64,000 nt of DNA, from assembly GCF_000369405.1 (NCBI RefSeq), contig NZ_KB850002.1, forward strand, positions 248,001-312,000. The letters run 5' to 3'. The translations under genes were made by a program, and so were the position numbers. Below, one piece after another: positions 39,666-48,752 of the stretch. This stretch comes from Acinetobacter sp. ANC 3929. GTDB taxonomy: Bacteria; Pseudomonadota; Gammaproteobacteria; Pseudomonadales; Moraxellaceae. Numbering within the stretch: position 1 is the first letter of the stretch; each line of letters opens with the position of its first letter. Below the pieces are notes generated by a model. It worked only from the letters and a program-made list of their open reading frames with translations. It was not told where the DNA came from and did not search any database.

Positions 39666-41381
39666 TTAGTGAGCTTCGGACTGATGCGCCAGTTCGATTT
39701 GACTAAGAATATGATGGCTCATATTTTTTGCCATTTCTTCTTTGGCATAGAACACTTCACCGATGTTTTCCTCACGGATAATCACCGCTTCCTCTTTGCT
39801 TTCCGCACAAATAAGGACCTGAATCTCAGGATTGAGCTGTTTGGAAATATCCACGATACGATGAATATCTAGAATATCCATCGGTGAAATGACCAACAGA
39901 CGGGCATGTTGAATATGCGCTTGAATTAATACATTGGGTTCAGTCGCTTCACCACTGACAGCAGCAATGCCTTGAGCACGTAGTTTTTCAACAATTTCAC
40001 GATTTTCTTCAGCAATCACGACTTTGATATTTTGTTGCATCAGATTTTCGCTGATGCGACGTCCAACGCCACCATAGCCGATAATGACCACCTGATCGCG
40101 CAGATAAGCCTGATCTACCTCATCTGGCAACATAGCCAGTGGGTCACCACTACGTTCTAACATACGTGCCAAATGCGAGCGCTCACGAATCCAACGTTGC
40201 ACAGGTTCGATTGCAGAGAACACAAATGAATTTAGGGTAATTGAGAATAATGCCCCTGCAAGGATCAGGTTTTGTGCATCAGGTGTGAGTAAACCGAGCG
40301 ATAAGCCGAGTGTCGCCAAGATGAAGGAGAACTCCCCAATTTGTGCCAAACTCGCACCTACCGTTAAAGCAGTATTAATTGGATAGCGGAAGAATAACAC
40401 CAAAGCCATCGCTGCTAAGGTCTTACCCACCATGATAATGGCAACAACTGCTAAAATCTTTAATGGTGCTTCAACCAAGATGCTTGGGTCGAACAGCATA
40501 CCGACTGAGACGAAGAATAGAATCGAGAAGATTTCACGTAAAGGCAGGGTCTCTTCTTCAGCACGGTGACTAAAGTCAGATTCTTTAACCACCATTCCCG
40601 CAAAGAATGCGCCAAGTGCCATGGAAACACCAAACACAGCATAAGAACCGTAGGCAATTGAAACCGCAGCAGCTACGACGGTGAGCGTAAACAGTTCACG
40701 AGAACCTAAACGTGCGACAAATTGCATAATCATTGGCACAAGACGTTTACCAATAATCAGCATGAATGCAATAAAGCCACTGACTTTAAGTAGGGTAATG
40801 CCAATGGTGATCCAGATACTTTGTGATGTATCTGTTCCTGGTAGTGCTTGTCCACCGAGTAATACCGCTGTTGCAGGTAAAAGTACCAAGGCTAACACCA
40901 TCACCAGATCTTCAACCAAGAGCCAGCCAACGGCAATTTTTCCGTTAACAGAGTCGAGTAAGCCGCGATCTCCCAAAGCCTTGAGTAATACCACTGTACT
41001 GGCACAGGATAAGCTTAAACCGAAAATCAGTGCTGAACCAAAGCTCCAGCCCCAAAACATGGAAACAGCAATACCGAGTAAGGTTGCAACGGCAATTTGC
41101 AAAATTGCACCAGGTAAGGCAATACGGCGGACTTGCAGTAAATCCTTGAGGGAGAAATGCATCCCTACACCGAACATTAAAAACATGACGCCAAGTTCGG
41201 CAAGCTGATTGGCAAGTTGTATATCGCCGACCACACCAGGGGTATTGGGACTAATAATGATGCCGGCAACTAAATAACCAATTAAAGGAGGGAGGCGTAG
41301 ACGTGCTGCGATATAGCCAAAAATAAGGGCCATACCAAAACCAACAGCAAGTAATATAATTAAATCAACATCATGTGGCAT
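39666..41381 (-). CDS. CPA2 cation:proton antiporter, YbaL-like, with TrkA-N domain
   Basis: A 571-residue inner-membrane protein. About 12 membrane helices (residues 1-390) contain the Na/H exchanger fold: PLIGYLVAGIIISP near 32 and MFLMFGVGMHFSLKDL near 70. The C-terminal part is a Rossmann TrkA-N domain (DQVVIIGYGGVGRRI near 413) that binds nucleotide and gates transport. The overall match is to E. coli YbaL and the KefB/KefC group. The ion cannot be read from sequence. It stands alone, convergent with the preceding small gene. Confidence 0.9.
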   Translation of the reverse strand: MPHDVDLIILLAVGFGMALIFGYIAARLRLPPLIGYLVAGIIISPNTPGVVGDIQLANQLAELGVMFLMFGVGMHFSLKDLLQVRRIALPGAILQIAVATLLGIAVSMFWGWSFGSALIFGLSLSCASTVVLLKALGDRGLLDSVNGKIAVGWLLVEDLVMVLALVLLPATAVLLGGQALPGTDTSQSIWITIGITLLKVSGFIAFMLIIGKRLVPMIMQFVARLGSRELFTLTVVAAAVSIAYGSYAVFGVSMALGAFFAGMVVKESDFSHRAEEETLPLREIFSILFFVSVGMLFDPSILVEAPLKILAVVAIIMVGKTLAAMALVLFFRYPINTALTVGASLAQIGEFSFILATLGLSLGLLTPDAQNLILAGALFSITLNSFVFSAIEPVQRWIRERSHLARMLERSGDPLAMLPDEVDQAYLRDQVVIIGYGGVGRRISENLMQQNIKVVIAEENREIVEKLRAQGIAAVSGEATEPNVLIQAHIQHARLLVISPMDILDIHRIVDISKQLNPEIQVLICAESKEEAVIIREENIGEVFYAKEEMAKNMSHHILSQIELAHQSEAH

Positions 41382-41561
41382 CGAAATTCCTTAATCGTTG
41401 CGGTTAAGGTAGAAATAACTGAGCATAAAACATGCCAAGAAAACAGCGAATAAATTGTAACAAGTAAAATCGAATTTGTTGATGACAATTTTTTTAATTA
41501 TCAAAAAAAATCATGTAGGTCTATTATGTATTTTATTTAATCAAAATACATTTATTAGGCA

Positions 41562-41595
41562 AAAAAAACGACTTCATTTAGAAGTCGCTTTTTTA
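41562..41595 (-). terminator. Terminator after rpmG
   Basis: GCGACTTC-TAAAT-GAAGTCG followed by TTTTTTTT on the minus strand, 12 bp after the rpmG stop. Confidence 0.85.
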
Positions 41596-41606
41596 AAGAA
41601 CTAAAA

Positions 41607-41762
41607 TTATTTAATTTTAGCTTCTTTGAAGATTACGTGTTGACGGATTTTTGGATCAAATTTTTTGATTTCCATTTTTTCCGGCATAGTACGTTTGTTC
41701 TTAGTAGTGGTATAGAAATAACCTGTACCAGCTGTAGAAACGAGGCGAATCTTATCACGCAT
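41607..41762 (-). CDS. rpmG: 50S ribosomal protein L33
   Basis: A 51-residue protein: MRDKIRLVSTAGTGYFYTTT then KNKRTMPEKMEIKKFDP, ending HVIFKEAKIK. This is a full-length L33 with the zinc-free C- form (no CxxC pairs). It lies 12 bp downstream of rpmB, the conserved pair. It is shorter than many gene-finder cut-offs. Confidence 0.95.
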   Translation of the reverse strand: MRDKIRLVSTAGTGYFYTTTKNKRTMPEKMEIKKFDPKIRQHVIFKEAKIK

Positions 41763-41774
41763 TGTTCAGACTCC

Positions 41775-42011
41775 TTAAATCTTTTGACCTTGAGCACGGA
41801 GATCAGCAACAACTTTCTCAATACCCAATTTATCAATAATACGCATACCTTTAGTGGTTAGACGAAGACGTACAAAACGCTTTTCGCTTTCTAACCAAAA
41901 ACGGTGGTGGTGCAGGTTCGGCTCGAACCGGCGTTTGGTTTTGTTGTTTGCGTGCGATACGTTGTTACCAACGATTGGACGCTTGCCGGTAACTTGGCAA
42001 ACCTTAGACAT
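41775..42011 (-). CDS. rpmB: 50S ribosomal protein L28
   Basis: A 78-residue L28: MSKVCQVTGKRPIVGNNVSH, NNKTKRRFEPNLHHHRFW and LTTKGMRIIDKLGIEKV. The frame is open 14 codons upstream, but MSKVCQVTGK is the established start. It sits before rpmG in one transcript. The 200-bp gap upstream of it holds only a G-rich inverted repeat near 42180-42210 that may serve the aldehyde dehydrogenase gene. Confidence 0.96.
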   Translation of the reverse strand: MSKVCQVTGKRPIVGNNVSHANNKTKRRFEPNLHHHRFWLESEKRFVRLRLTTKGMRIIDKLGIEKVVADLRAQGQKI

Positions 42012-42211
42012 GGTGAACTCCATTGCTAGTTTATACAGCACCGTTTCGTGCAACTAGCCATTCAAGTAAACGGATGAAATCATTCAAGGGGCGTTTTATA
42101 CCAAAAATACGATTAAAAGACAAGCGAATTTGGTAAAAACAAGACATGATCTAGTGTGATAGCTCATGCCTTAACCAAGTGAGGGGGTGTTGATATGTCA
42201 ACAGCCCCTTT

Positions 42212-43666
42212 CTAGCGAAATAGTGTTTTTAAAAGCAGCTTATGTGTTGCTTTATTATAAGGCGGTAGGATGAATTTTAAACTGTAAAGTTTAGGGCTTA
42301 CTGGGTTTGACATCATTGAGCGTTCATGTGAGAAGCTAAAGAAACCTTCTTTGCCATGATATTTACCCATACCTGATGCACCAATGCCACCAAATGGCAG
42401 ATCATCCTGTGCCACATGGGTCAGAACTTGGTTGATACCAAAATGCCCTGAATGGGTACGTCCCGCCACATAATCAGCGCGCGCAGTATCGATATCGAAG
42501 TAATAGAAAGCCAATGGGCGTGGACGACTATTAATGAATTGCAGCGCATCATCGATATGGTCGTATTCTAAAATAGGCAGAATTGGACCAAAGATCTCAT
42601 TCTTCATAATTTCCATTTCAGTGGTCACGCCAGTTAATAAGGTCGGTGCAATTTTACGAACTTCATTTAAAGACTCATTTTGGGTATTGAGTTCAACAAT
42701 ATTGGCACCTTGTTCACGGGCATCCTCTAAGTAGCCTTGCAGACGGTTGTATTGTTTATCATTCACAATTGAGGTGTAATCTTTATTGTCACGCAAGCTT
42801 GGATACATGGTGTTTACAAAATCATTATAGTGCTTGGTGAACTCTGCTGTTTTACCTTTGGGCAGGAACATATAGTCTGGGGCTACACAGGTTTGACCCG
42901 CATTCCATAGCTTACCAACGGCAATACGTTGTGCGACATCACGGATATTCATCGCTGAATGGACCAATGCAGGTGATTTTCCACCGAGCTCTAAAATCAC
43001 TGGCACCAGATTTTCTGCTGCTGCGGCCATGACAGTTTTACCCACAGATGTTGAGCCTGTGAAAATCATCTTATCAAACGCGAGGTGGCTGAATGCATCT
43101 GAAATGACGCCACCGCCATTTACCACAGCAACCAACTCTTGTGGAAATGCCTCTGAAAGGGCGTTTTCAAGCACATAACCAAAATTTGAAGAAGCACTCG
43201 AAATTTTGATCATGGCATGGTTACCCGCAGCCAATGCACAGATCAATGGGCCGACTGAAAGTAATAAAGGGTAGTTCCATGGTGCAATCACCCCGATCAC
43301 ACCTAGTGGTTGATATTCTACCCAGCCTTTTGCTGGTTGGTGTAACATGCTGATATGGCGTTTAGATGGTTTCATCCATTCAGTTAAGTTTTTACTGTAG
43401 TATTTGATATGTTCTAGACAAGTCAAAACTTCGCCAATTTTGGTTTCCATAATGGCGCGGTTGCCATAATCTTGACTAATTGCGTTAGCAAATTGATCTT
43501 GATACTTTATCAAGATATTTTTAAGTCGAGCTAAGCGTTCAATGCGTTCTTTGGCGCTTGGCACAGGATGGCGTTGGTAAGCTGCTTTTTGCTGCTCAAG
43601 CAAATCATGTAGCCGTTTCACATCAACATGAGGTGTCATAGCGGTTGTTTTTGTTTGACTGTTCAT
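42212..43666 (-). CDS. Aldehyde dehydrogenase, coniferyl-aldehyde-dehydrogenase-like
   Basis: A 484-residue NAD(P)-dependent aldehyde dehydrogenase. Blocks: PLGVIGVIAPWNYPLLLSVG near 126, KMIFTGSTSVGKTVM near 206, VILELGGKSPALV near 229 with catalytic Glu, and the nucleophile cysteine in WNAGQTCVAPDYMF near 267. The PKG-like C-terminal FSHERSMM segment is typical of the coniferyl aldehyde dehydrogenase subfamily and of fatty-aldehyde enzymes. It is divergent from a TetR gene over a palindromic region, so it is probably induced by an aldehyde or alkane/fatty-acid derivative. Confidence 0.88.
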   Translation of the reverse strand: MNSQTKTTAMTPHVDVKRLHDLLEQQKAAYQRHPVPSAKERIERLARLKNILIKYQDQFANAISQDYGNRAIMETKIGEVLTCLEHIKYYSKNLTEWMKPSKRHISMLHQPAKGWVEYQPLGVIGVIAPWNYPLLLSVGPLICALAAGNHAMIKISSASSNFGYVLENALSEAFPQELVAVVNGGGVISDAFSHLAFDKMIFTGSTSVGKTVMAAAAENLVPVILELGGKSPALVHSAMNIRDVAQRIAVGKLWNAGQTCVAPDYMFLPKGKTAEFTKHYNDFVNTMYPSLRDNKDYTSIVNDKQYNRLQGYLEDAREQGANIVELNTQNESLNEVRKIAPTLLTGVTTEMEIMKNEIFGPILPILEYDHIDDALQFINSRPRPLAFYYFDIDTARADYVAGRTHSGHFGINQVLTHVAQDDLPFGGIGASGMGKYHGKEGFFSFSHERSMMSNPVSPKLYSLKFILPPYNKATHKLLLKTLFR

Positions 43667-43703
43667 AGGAGTGGACCAAAAGAAAGCTTATTATTTTTTA
43701 ATT

Positions 43704-43723
43704 TTTAGAGTAAATACTCTAAA
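43704..43723. promoter_or_regulatory. 20-bp perfect palindrome, probable TetR operator
   Basis: TTTAGAGTAAATACTCTAAA reads the same on both strands. It lies between the aldehyde dehydrogenase and TetR genes, 38 bp from the former start and 65 bp from the latter, a usual position for the operator of a divergent TetR-type repressor. Confidence 0.65.
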
Positions 43724-43738
43724 GTGTCAAGTCGCTTT

Positions 43739-43760
43739 ATAGGTTTGTTTTATAACCTAT
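43739..43760. repeat. Second inverted repeat in the TetR-aldehyde dehydrogenase region
   Basis: ATAGGTT (43739-43745) and AACCTAT (43754-43760) with an 8-bp spacer. Near the TetR promoter; may overlap its -10. Confidence 0.5.
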
Positions 43761-43787
43761 TGATTATGTTATAGATGGTTAAAATCA

Positions 43788-44486
43788 ATGTCGCACGCTA
43801 AACCGAATAAAACAAAAGATCGAATTCTGCAAATCAGTTTGCAGTTGTTTAATGAGCGTGGAGAGCGTTCGGTCACAACCAACCACATCGCGGCTGAACT
43901 CGGGATTAGCCCAGGCAACTTGTATTATCATTTCCGTAACAAACAGGAAATTATTAAAGAACTGGCACAGCAATATCAGGCAGAAACCTTGGAAATGCTG
44001 GCATTACCAACGGATCGTCCATTGAATGCCAATGATAAAATTAGTTATTTCCAAGTACTCAGCAATCAATTGTGGGCATATCGCTTTATTCATCGTGATG
44101 TCTATCATCTGGTCGAAAATAATGAAGACTTCAGGAAAATCTATCCACGTTTTGCTGGACAGGTGATGCAGCAGGGGCAAAAAATTTATCGTGCCTTTGT
44201 GGATGCAGGATTGATGAAAATGACCGATTCAGAAATCGAAGCCTTGATTATCAACTTATGGATTGTGCTGACTAACTGGACCAATTTCTTATATATGTCT
44301 GGTCATATCAGCGATAACAATCGTTTGGAAGAAAAGTGGGTTTGGCAAGCATTGCGACAAATGGTGTTCTTAGAAGGCCCGTATTTAATGGGTGAAAGTC
44401 GCCAAACCTATGAACAGTTACTTAAATCACTTGGGCCATCCGACTTGTTCGCGAGTTTGTCTAATCTTAAAAATGATGATGAATAG
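43788..44486 (+). CDS. TetR-family transcriptional regulator
   Basis: A 232-residue regulator with an N-terminal TetR DNA-binding domain (KDRILQISLQLFNERGERSVT, then HIAAELGISPGNLYYHF) and a helical ligand domain. Length is slightly above average. It is divergent from an aldehyde dehydrogenase across 121 bp containing a perfect palindrome, so it probably represses that gene and itself. Confidence 0.9.
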   Translation: MSHAKPNKTKDRILQISLQLFNERGERSVTTNHIAAELGISPGNLYYHFRNKQEIIKELAQQYQAETLEMLALPTDRPLNANDKISYFQVLSNQLWAYRFIHRDVYHLVENNEDFRKIYPRFAGQVMQQGQKIYRAFVDAGLMKMTDSEIEALIINLWIVLTNWTNFLYMSGHISDNNRLEEKWVWQALRQMVFLEGPYLMGESRQTYEQLLKSLGPSDLFASLSNLKNDDE

Positions 44487-44574
44487 ATCGTCAGCAGCTA
44501 TTTTGTCAATAGCAAAAAAGGGTTAGAATGCTCGGCTTGATTTTAATTTGATTCGAATAAGTGATATTAACCAA

Positions 44575-45438
44575 ATGAACACGACTACAGCCCACACAGC
44601 GCGATTACTGATTACTTGTGAAGACAAGCCGGGGATCGTGCAAGCCGTATCGAGCTTTTTGTATCATCAGGGAGCAAACATTACCGCACTTGATCAGTAC
44701 GCAACAGAAGCTCAAGGCGGGCGTTATTTTATGCGTGTTGAGTTTGAGATTGATCATTTGCAATCTCGTAAAGAAGCGTTGATGCAGACCTTTGCTGCTA
44801 ATGTTGCAGAACGTTATGAGATGCAATGGAAACTTACTTTTGTTGGTGAGTTGAAGAAGGTCGGTATTTTAGTTTCTAAAGTCGACCATGCTTTATTGGA
44901 ATTGTTATGGCGTCATGCGCGTGGTTCATTACCATGTGAAATTACCCAGGTGATTTCGAACCATCCAGATTTACGTGAATCAGTTGAAAATTTCGGTATT
45001 CCATTCCATGTCGTTCCGGTCAATAAAGACAATAAAGTTGAAGCTTATGCTCAAATTGATGAAATGATGCAGGGCAATGATCTGTTGATCTTGGCGCGTT
45101 ATATGCAGATTTTGAGTGAAGACTTTGTTGCCAAGTGGGAAATGAAGATCATCAATATTCATCATTCTTTCCTGCCTGCTTTTGTTGGTGCAAATCCATA
45201 TAAGCAAGCTTATGAGAAAGGGGTGAAGCTGATTGGTGCAACAGCACACTATGTGACTGCTGATCTCGATCAAGGTCCAATTATCGAACAAGATGTTGAA
45301 CGTGTCAGCCATGATTACAATGTAGAACAGTTACGTGAGTTAGGCGAAGACGTTGAACGTAATGTATTGGCACGCGCTGTGAAATGGCATTTAGAAGACC
45401 GTATTATTGTTGATGGTAACAAGACTGTGGTTTTCTAA
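44575..45438 (+). CDS. purU: Formyltetrahydrofolate deformylase
   Basis: A 287-residue enzyme that hydrolyses 10-formyl-tetrahydrofolate to formate and tetrahydrofolate. It has an N-terminal ACT domain (LITCEDKPGIVQAVSSFLYH near 11), then a formyltransferase-like domain with KVGILVSKVDHALLELL near 97 and IINIHHSFLPAFVGANPY near 199, where the catalytic His lies. Length and start match other PurU proteins. The frame opens at a TTG at 44548; the ATG at 44575 fits homologues. A terminator follows. Confidence 0.93.
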   Translation: MNTTTAHTARLLITCEDKPGIVQAVSSFLYHQGANITALDQYATEAQGGRYFMRVEFEIDHLQSRKEALMQTFAANVAERYEMQWKLTFVGELKKVGILVSKVDHALLELLWRHARGSLPCEITQVISNHPDLRESVENFGIPFHVVPVNKDNKVEAYAQIDEMMQGNDLLILARYMQILSEDFVAKWEMKIINIHHSFLPAFVGANPYKQAYEKGVKLIGATAHYVTADLDQGPIIEQDVERVSHDYNVEQLRELGEDVERNVLARAVKWHLEDRIIVDGNKTVVF

Positions 45439-45465
45439 GAAAGTTTTGCTCTGCTGTATAAAAAG

Positions 45466-45490
45466 AACATGCCATCAGGCATGTTTTTTT
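45466..45490 (+). terminator. Terminator after purU
   Basis: AACATGCC-ATCA-GGCATGTT followed by a T-run. Confidence 0.85.
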
Positions 45491-45540
45491 ATGCCTATTT
45501 TTCAAAGCTTAGCAAATATACAAGAAAAAGTGGTTGCAAA

Positions 45541-45555
45541 TGAAAACACTTCTCA
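45541..45555. promoter_or_regulatory. Weak Fur-box-like site upstream of tonB
   Basis: TGAAAACACTTCTCA fits the Fur 7-1-7 pattern TGATAAT-n-ATTATCA with about four mismatches and lies about 90 bp before the tonB start. It forms part of the inverted repeat AAATGA-N9-TCATTT. Prediction only. Confidence 0.35.
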
Positions 45556-45643
45556 TTTATTATTACGGCACTTTCATTGTTCTATCCGATGAGTGAAATC
45601 GCTTTTTTGAAAGCCTCACCATCTATTAGGTACTTAGATTCTT

Positions 45644-46396
45644 ATGAGTCAATCTCCTGCTACATTCAACACGCCACACCCGATGAAAAAGAAAATCATC
45701 ACTGCCTTAGTTACAGTTGTGATTGGACATGTAGGCGTTCTGTGGGCGGTTAGCCAGATGAAAACGATTGAGTTAAGACCAATCGAAAAAGAACCACTTA
45801 AGGTGAAGTTCGTTAAAATTAAAGAACCACCTAAACCAGAACTGCCTAAACCAAAAGAACAGCCGAAACCTGAACCTAAAAAAGAAGTGAAGGAAGTTAA
45901 AGTCGTTGAAAAACCTTTACCTCTACCGAAAAAGATTGAAAAGGTTCAACAGGTAAAAGAAGCGCCAAAACCAGTGCTACAAAAAACTGAGCCGAAAGTT
46001 GAGCCAAAAGTTGAAACGGCCGTGGTCACGACGAAAGTGACTGAAAAAGTTGTGGAAAAACCTCAGCCTGTACAAGAAGTTGCAAAACCTCAACCTACTG
46101 CTGACCCAGCTCCGAAACGCGTCGCGATTGGGGGGGCAGGGGTTCAGTGGAGTCGTTCGCCGAAATTATCTGTTACAGCAAAAGATTTAGATAACCAAAC
46201 ACGCTCAGTGATGGTACTGATTGAAGCTGACGAGAAAGGTAAAATTACCAATGTACGGATTACCCGTAGTAGTGGTTTGCCGAATCTTGATGAAAAAGTT
46301 TTACGTGCTGTAAGAAGTGCGAAATTTAAACCGTATATGGAAAATGGCGTTGCTTACCCAATTCGAGCAGAGCAGCCGTTTGATCTTAGTCCTTAA
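45644..46396 (+). CDS. tonB: TonB-family energy transducer
   Basis: A 250-residue protein: N-terminal membrane helix (about residues 18-35), a Pro/Lys/Glu-rich rod (about 50-165 with KPEPKPEPKKEVKE-type repeats) that spans the periplasm, and a TonB C-terminal domain (LVEADEKGKITNVRITRSSG-like and LDEKVLRAVRSAKFKPY near 215-240). It couples proton motive force to TonB-dependent receptors. exbB and exbD follow on the same strand, so this is the complete ExbBD-TonB system. Confidence 0.9.
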   Translation: MSQSPATFNTPHPMKKKIITALVTVVIGHVGVLWAVSQMKTIELRPIEKEPLKVKFVKIKEPPKPELPKPKEQPKPEPKKEVKEVKVVEKPLPLPKKIEKVQQVKEAPKPVLQKTEPKVEPKVETAVVTTKVTEKVVEKPQPVQEVAKPQPTADPAPKRVAIGGAGVQWSRSPKLSVTAKDLDNQTRSVMVLIEADEKGKITNVRITRSSGLPNLDEKVLRAVRSAKFKPYMENGVAYPIRAEQPFDLSP

Positions 46397-46439
46397 TGAA
46401 ATTTGAGTCCTTGCGACAGATTAAATCAGGAGTTCGTAT

Positions 46440-47060
46440 ATGAACTTTTCAGTTTATTGGCAACATGCAGATGCAGTAAGTAAAACACTGTATTTCATCC
46501 TATTAGCAATGTCGATTGCAACGTGGACTATTTTCATTCTGCGTATTTTAGGAACACGCCAATTAAAACAACAAGCTTATACTCAACTTGTTCAAGCTTT
46601 GGCTACGCTTAAATCAAAGTTACAGCCTTTATCGTTTGAACAACGTAAAGCCGTTGCTGAGCAAGCATTGCTTCGCCAAATCTCTGCTGAAAAATCTCAA
46701 GCAGAAAAAGGTGTATCCGTTCTTGGAACAATTGCTTCACTTGCACCGTTTGTGGGTTTATTCGGTACTGTATGGGGGATTTTCCACGCGCTTGTGGCCG
46801 TAGGTAAAAGTGGTCAAGCTGGTTTAGCTCAAGTCGCAACCCCAGTAGGTGAGGCGCTGATTATGACGGGTCTTGGTCTTGCAGTAGCGATTCCTGCGGT
46901 GATGGCCTATAACATTTGTGTACGTTTCAACCGTGGCTTGGCACATGATTTACAAGATCAAGCGCATAGCTTGTTAATCGATACCATGTTGCAGCAAGAA
47001 ACAGCGGCAAAAACAGAAACTAAAGCGACTCAACAAAGTTTAGTTGGAGGTCAAGCTTAA
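46440..47060 (+). CDS. exbB: ExbB/MotA/TolQ proton-channel protein
   Basis: A 206-residue protein with three membrane helices: near 17-36, LGTIASLAPFVGLFGTVWGI near 97, and TGLGLAVAIPAVMAYN near 140. It forms the pentameric channel around ExbD. The C-terminus is cytoplasmic and polar. The next gene starts two bases after its stop. Confidence 0.92.
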   Translation: MNFSVYWQHADAVSKTLYFILLAMSIATWTIFILRILGTRQLKQQAYTQLVQALATLKSKLQPLSFEQRKAVAEQALLRQISAEKSQAEKGVSVLGTIASLAPFVGLFGTVWGIFHALVAVGKSGQAGLAQVATPVGEALIMTGLGLAVAIPAVMAYNICVRFNRGLAHDLQDQAHSLLIDTMLQQETAAKTETKATQQSLVGGQA

Positions 47061-47061
47061 G

Positions 47062-47466
47062 ATGGGCTTTCAATTGGGTGAAGACCACGACAGTGGCATG
47101 AATGAGATGAATCTCATTCCTCTGATCGATATTATGTTGGTATTGATGATTATCTTTTTAGTCACAGCAACGGTTGCTAACCCATCAATTCCACTAAGTT
47201 TACCAAAGACTACTGCTGAAATTGTCGATCCACCGCCAAAAGCGATTACTATTAGTATTAATGAGAAAGGTGAGGTGGCTTGGGATGCGCAGATTATTAG
47301 CTTAGACGAGCTAGAGAAGCGTTTCCAAGAGGCGGGTCAGGCTGCGACCAAACCGACTGTACAATTACGTGCAGATAAAGAATCAAAATACGATACGGTT
47401 GCACAAGTGATGTCTCGTGCCAGCGAAGCAGGTTTAAGTGATATTGCATTTGTCAGTGAAAACTAA
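47062..47466 (+). CDS. exbD: Biopolymer transport protein ExbD
   Basis: A 134-residue protein with one N-terminal helix that carries the proton-binding aspartate (LIPLIDIMLVLMIIFLVTA) and a periplasmic domain with KPTVQLRADKESKYDTVAQ. ATG at 47062 is just one base after the exbB stop and has GGAGG at 47046-47050. Together with tonB and exbB it forms one operon. Confidence 0.93.
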   Translation: MGFQLGEDHDSGMNEMNLIPLIDIMLVLMIIFLVTATVANPSIPLSLPKTTAEIVDPPPKAITISINEKGEVAWDAQIISLDELEKRFQEAGQAATKPTVQLRADKESKYDTVAQVMSRASEAGLSDIAFVSEN

Positions 47467-47483
47467 GACAGTGTGATGCCAAC

Positions 47484-47514
47484 AAAAAAGCAACTCTAAG
47501 AGTTGCTTTTTTTT
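47484..47514. terminator. Bidirectional terminator between exbD and msrA
   Basis: AAAAAAGCAACTCT with its complement and T-runs on both sides, between convergent genes. Confidence 0.85.
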
Positions 47515-47518
47515 ATGC

Positions 47519-48043
47519 CTATTCAGTTTTGAGCAGATCGAGATATTTAGCACGTAGTTTGGAAAGCTTGGGAGGAATGCTGAAGTTGCAGTAACCTTGT
47601 GATGGATTACGTGCAAAGAAGTTTTGGTGATATTCCTCAGCAGGGTAGAAGGTTGGTGCTGGGCTGAGCTCAGTCACAATATTCAGACCCTCATCTTCCA
47701 GATCATGAATAATCTGTTCTGCTTGCTGCTTTTGTTCTTCATCAAAGTAATAAATAACAGAGCGGTATTGCGTGCCAATATCATTACCTTGACGGTTTAG
47801 CGTGGTTGGATCATGCGTCGTAAAAAACACATTCAGTAGTTGTGAATAAGTGATTTGCTGTTCATCAAAATCAATCAAAACTACTTCTGCATGTTGTGTT
47901 GTACCTTGGCAGACTTGCTCATAGGTCGGGTTTTGGCTAATCCCGCCAGCATAACCACTGACGACTTTTTCTACACCTTTAAGTTGTAGAAATACCGCTT
48001 CTACACACCAAAAACATCCACCACCAACGAGTGCTTGTTGCAT
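47519..48043 (-). CDS. msrA: Peptide-methionine (S)-S-oxide reductase
   Basis: A 174-residue MsrA with the catalytic motif GCFWC near the N-terminus (MQQALVGGGCFWC). Other blocks: VVSGYAGG, YEQVCQGTTQHAEVV, FFTTHDPTTLNRQGNDIGTQYRS. It reduces methionine-S-sulfoxide in proteins. The frame reads on to 48055 but GGGGAG lies just before the ATG at 48043. Confidence 0.94.
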   Translation of the reverse strand: MQQALVGGGCFWCVEAVFLQLKGVEKVVSGYAGGISQNPTYEQVCQGTTQHAEVVLIDFDEQQITYSQLLNVFFTTHDPTTLNRQGNDIGTQYRSVIYYFDEEQKQQAEQIIHDLEDEGLNIVTELSPAPTFYPAEEYHQNFFARNPSQGYCNFSIPPKLSKLRAKYLDLLKTE

Positions 48044-48100
48044 GAGACTCCCCAATTTTTAATTTTAAGAATGCTATTAAAGTAAACGAAGTATTGAAAA

Positions 48101-48133
48101 AGTAAAAGCCCGTGTTCGAAACGAGCTTTTACT
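48101..48133. terminator. Bidirectional hairpin terminator between msrA and META-domain gene
   Basis: AGTAAAAGCCCGT and ACGAGCTTTTACT pair with one mismatch around seven bases; T-runs on both strands. It lies downstream of the META-domain gene and upstream of msrA on the minus strand. Confidence 0.7.
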
Positions 48134-48149
48134 TTTTTACGATAAGGAA

Positions 48150-48626
48150 TTATGGAAGCGGTTGAATCACCGTGACAAAGCTAACCAAAACTTGACCAGA
48201 TGCATCCAACAACCTCAACTCATGGCCTTTGAGTTCATAATTGGTGGTACTTGCTAAAGCATTGGCATATTGACGAGAGAGCGCACTGTTGTCTTGGCCA
48301 ATACATGCCATCATCGTCGAAGCAATTGGGCCTAAGCGTAAGATAGTACCTTGGCTCTCAAAGCTGCCTTGAATCTGGTTACAACCATCTGCACCGAAGA
48401 AGCGCTTACCTTTAGCATCAAATTGAATCGCAGGTCGTTTGCCAGAAAGATCATTGCTTTTAATCGCCACACCATTGATTTGTGTAGCGATCCAGTTACG
48501 GTTATACAGCCCTATGCTTTCTTTCTGAGAAGCATTCGGTGAAGTTTGTAGAGATTCTGTGGTTGCACAACCTGTCATTGCTACGGCAACTGCCAAAGTA
48601 CAAGAAGTTAAAAAAGGCTTTAACAT
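48150..48626 (-). CDS. META/HslJ-domain lipoprotein
   Basis: A 158-residue protein with signal peptide and lipobox MTGC (C20). The mature part is a META domain: NRNWIATQINGVAI, FDAKGKRFFGADGCNQIQGSF and LRLGPIASTMMAC, as in HslJ of E. coli, a heat-induced outer-membrane protein linked to novobiocin resistance. Only the fold is assigned here. Confidence 0.85.
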   Translation of the reverse strand: MLKPFLTSCTLAVAVAMTGCATTESLQTSPNASQKESIGLYNRNWIATQINGVAIKSNDLSGKRPAIQFDAKGKRFFGADGCNQIQGSFESQGTILRLGPIASTMMACIGQDNSALSRQYANALASTTNYELKGHELRLLDASGQVLVSFVTVIQPLP

Positions 48627-48752
48627 AAGATTTTAAATCCGAATCATTGTGTTTCTATGTTCGCTATTAAAATAAAACAACGTGGAGCTGAGCAGGATAT
48701 TCAGTATCCTTTTGTAAATGTTCAGATGTTTTTAATGAAATTAGTGGAAAAA

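Noticed and set aside
42180..42211. Terminator for the aldehyde dehydrogenase gene
   Set aside because: A G/C-rich imperfect hairpin with GGGG and CCCC arms is present but no T-run follows on the minus strand, so I did not call it.
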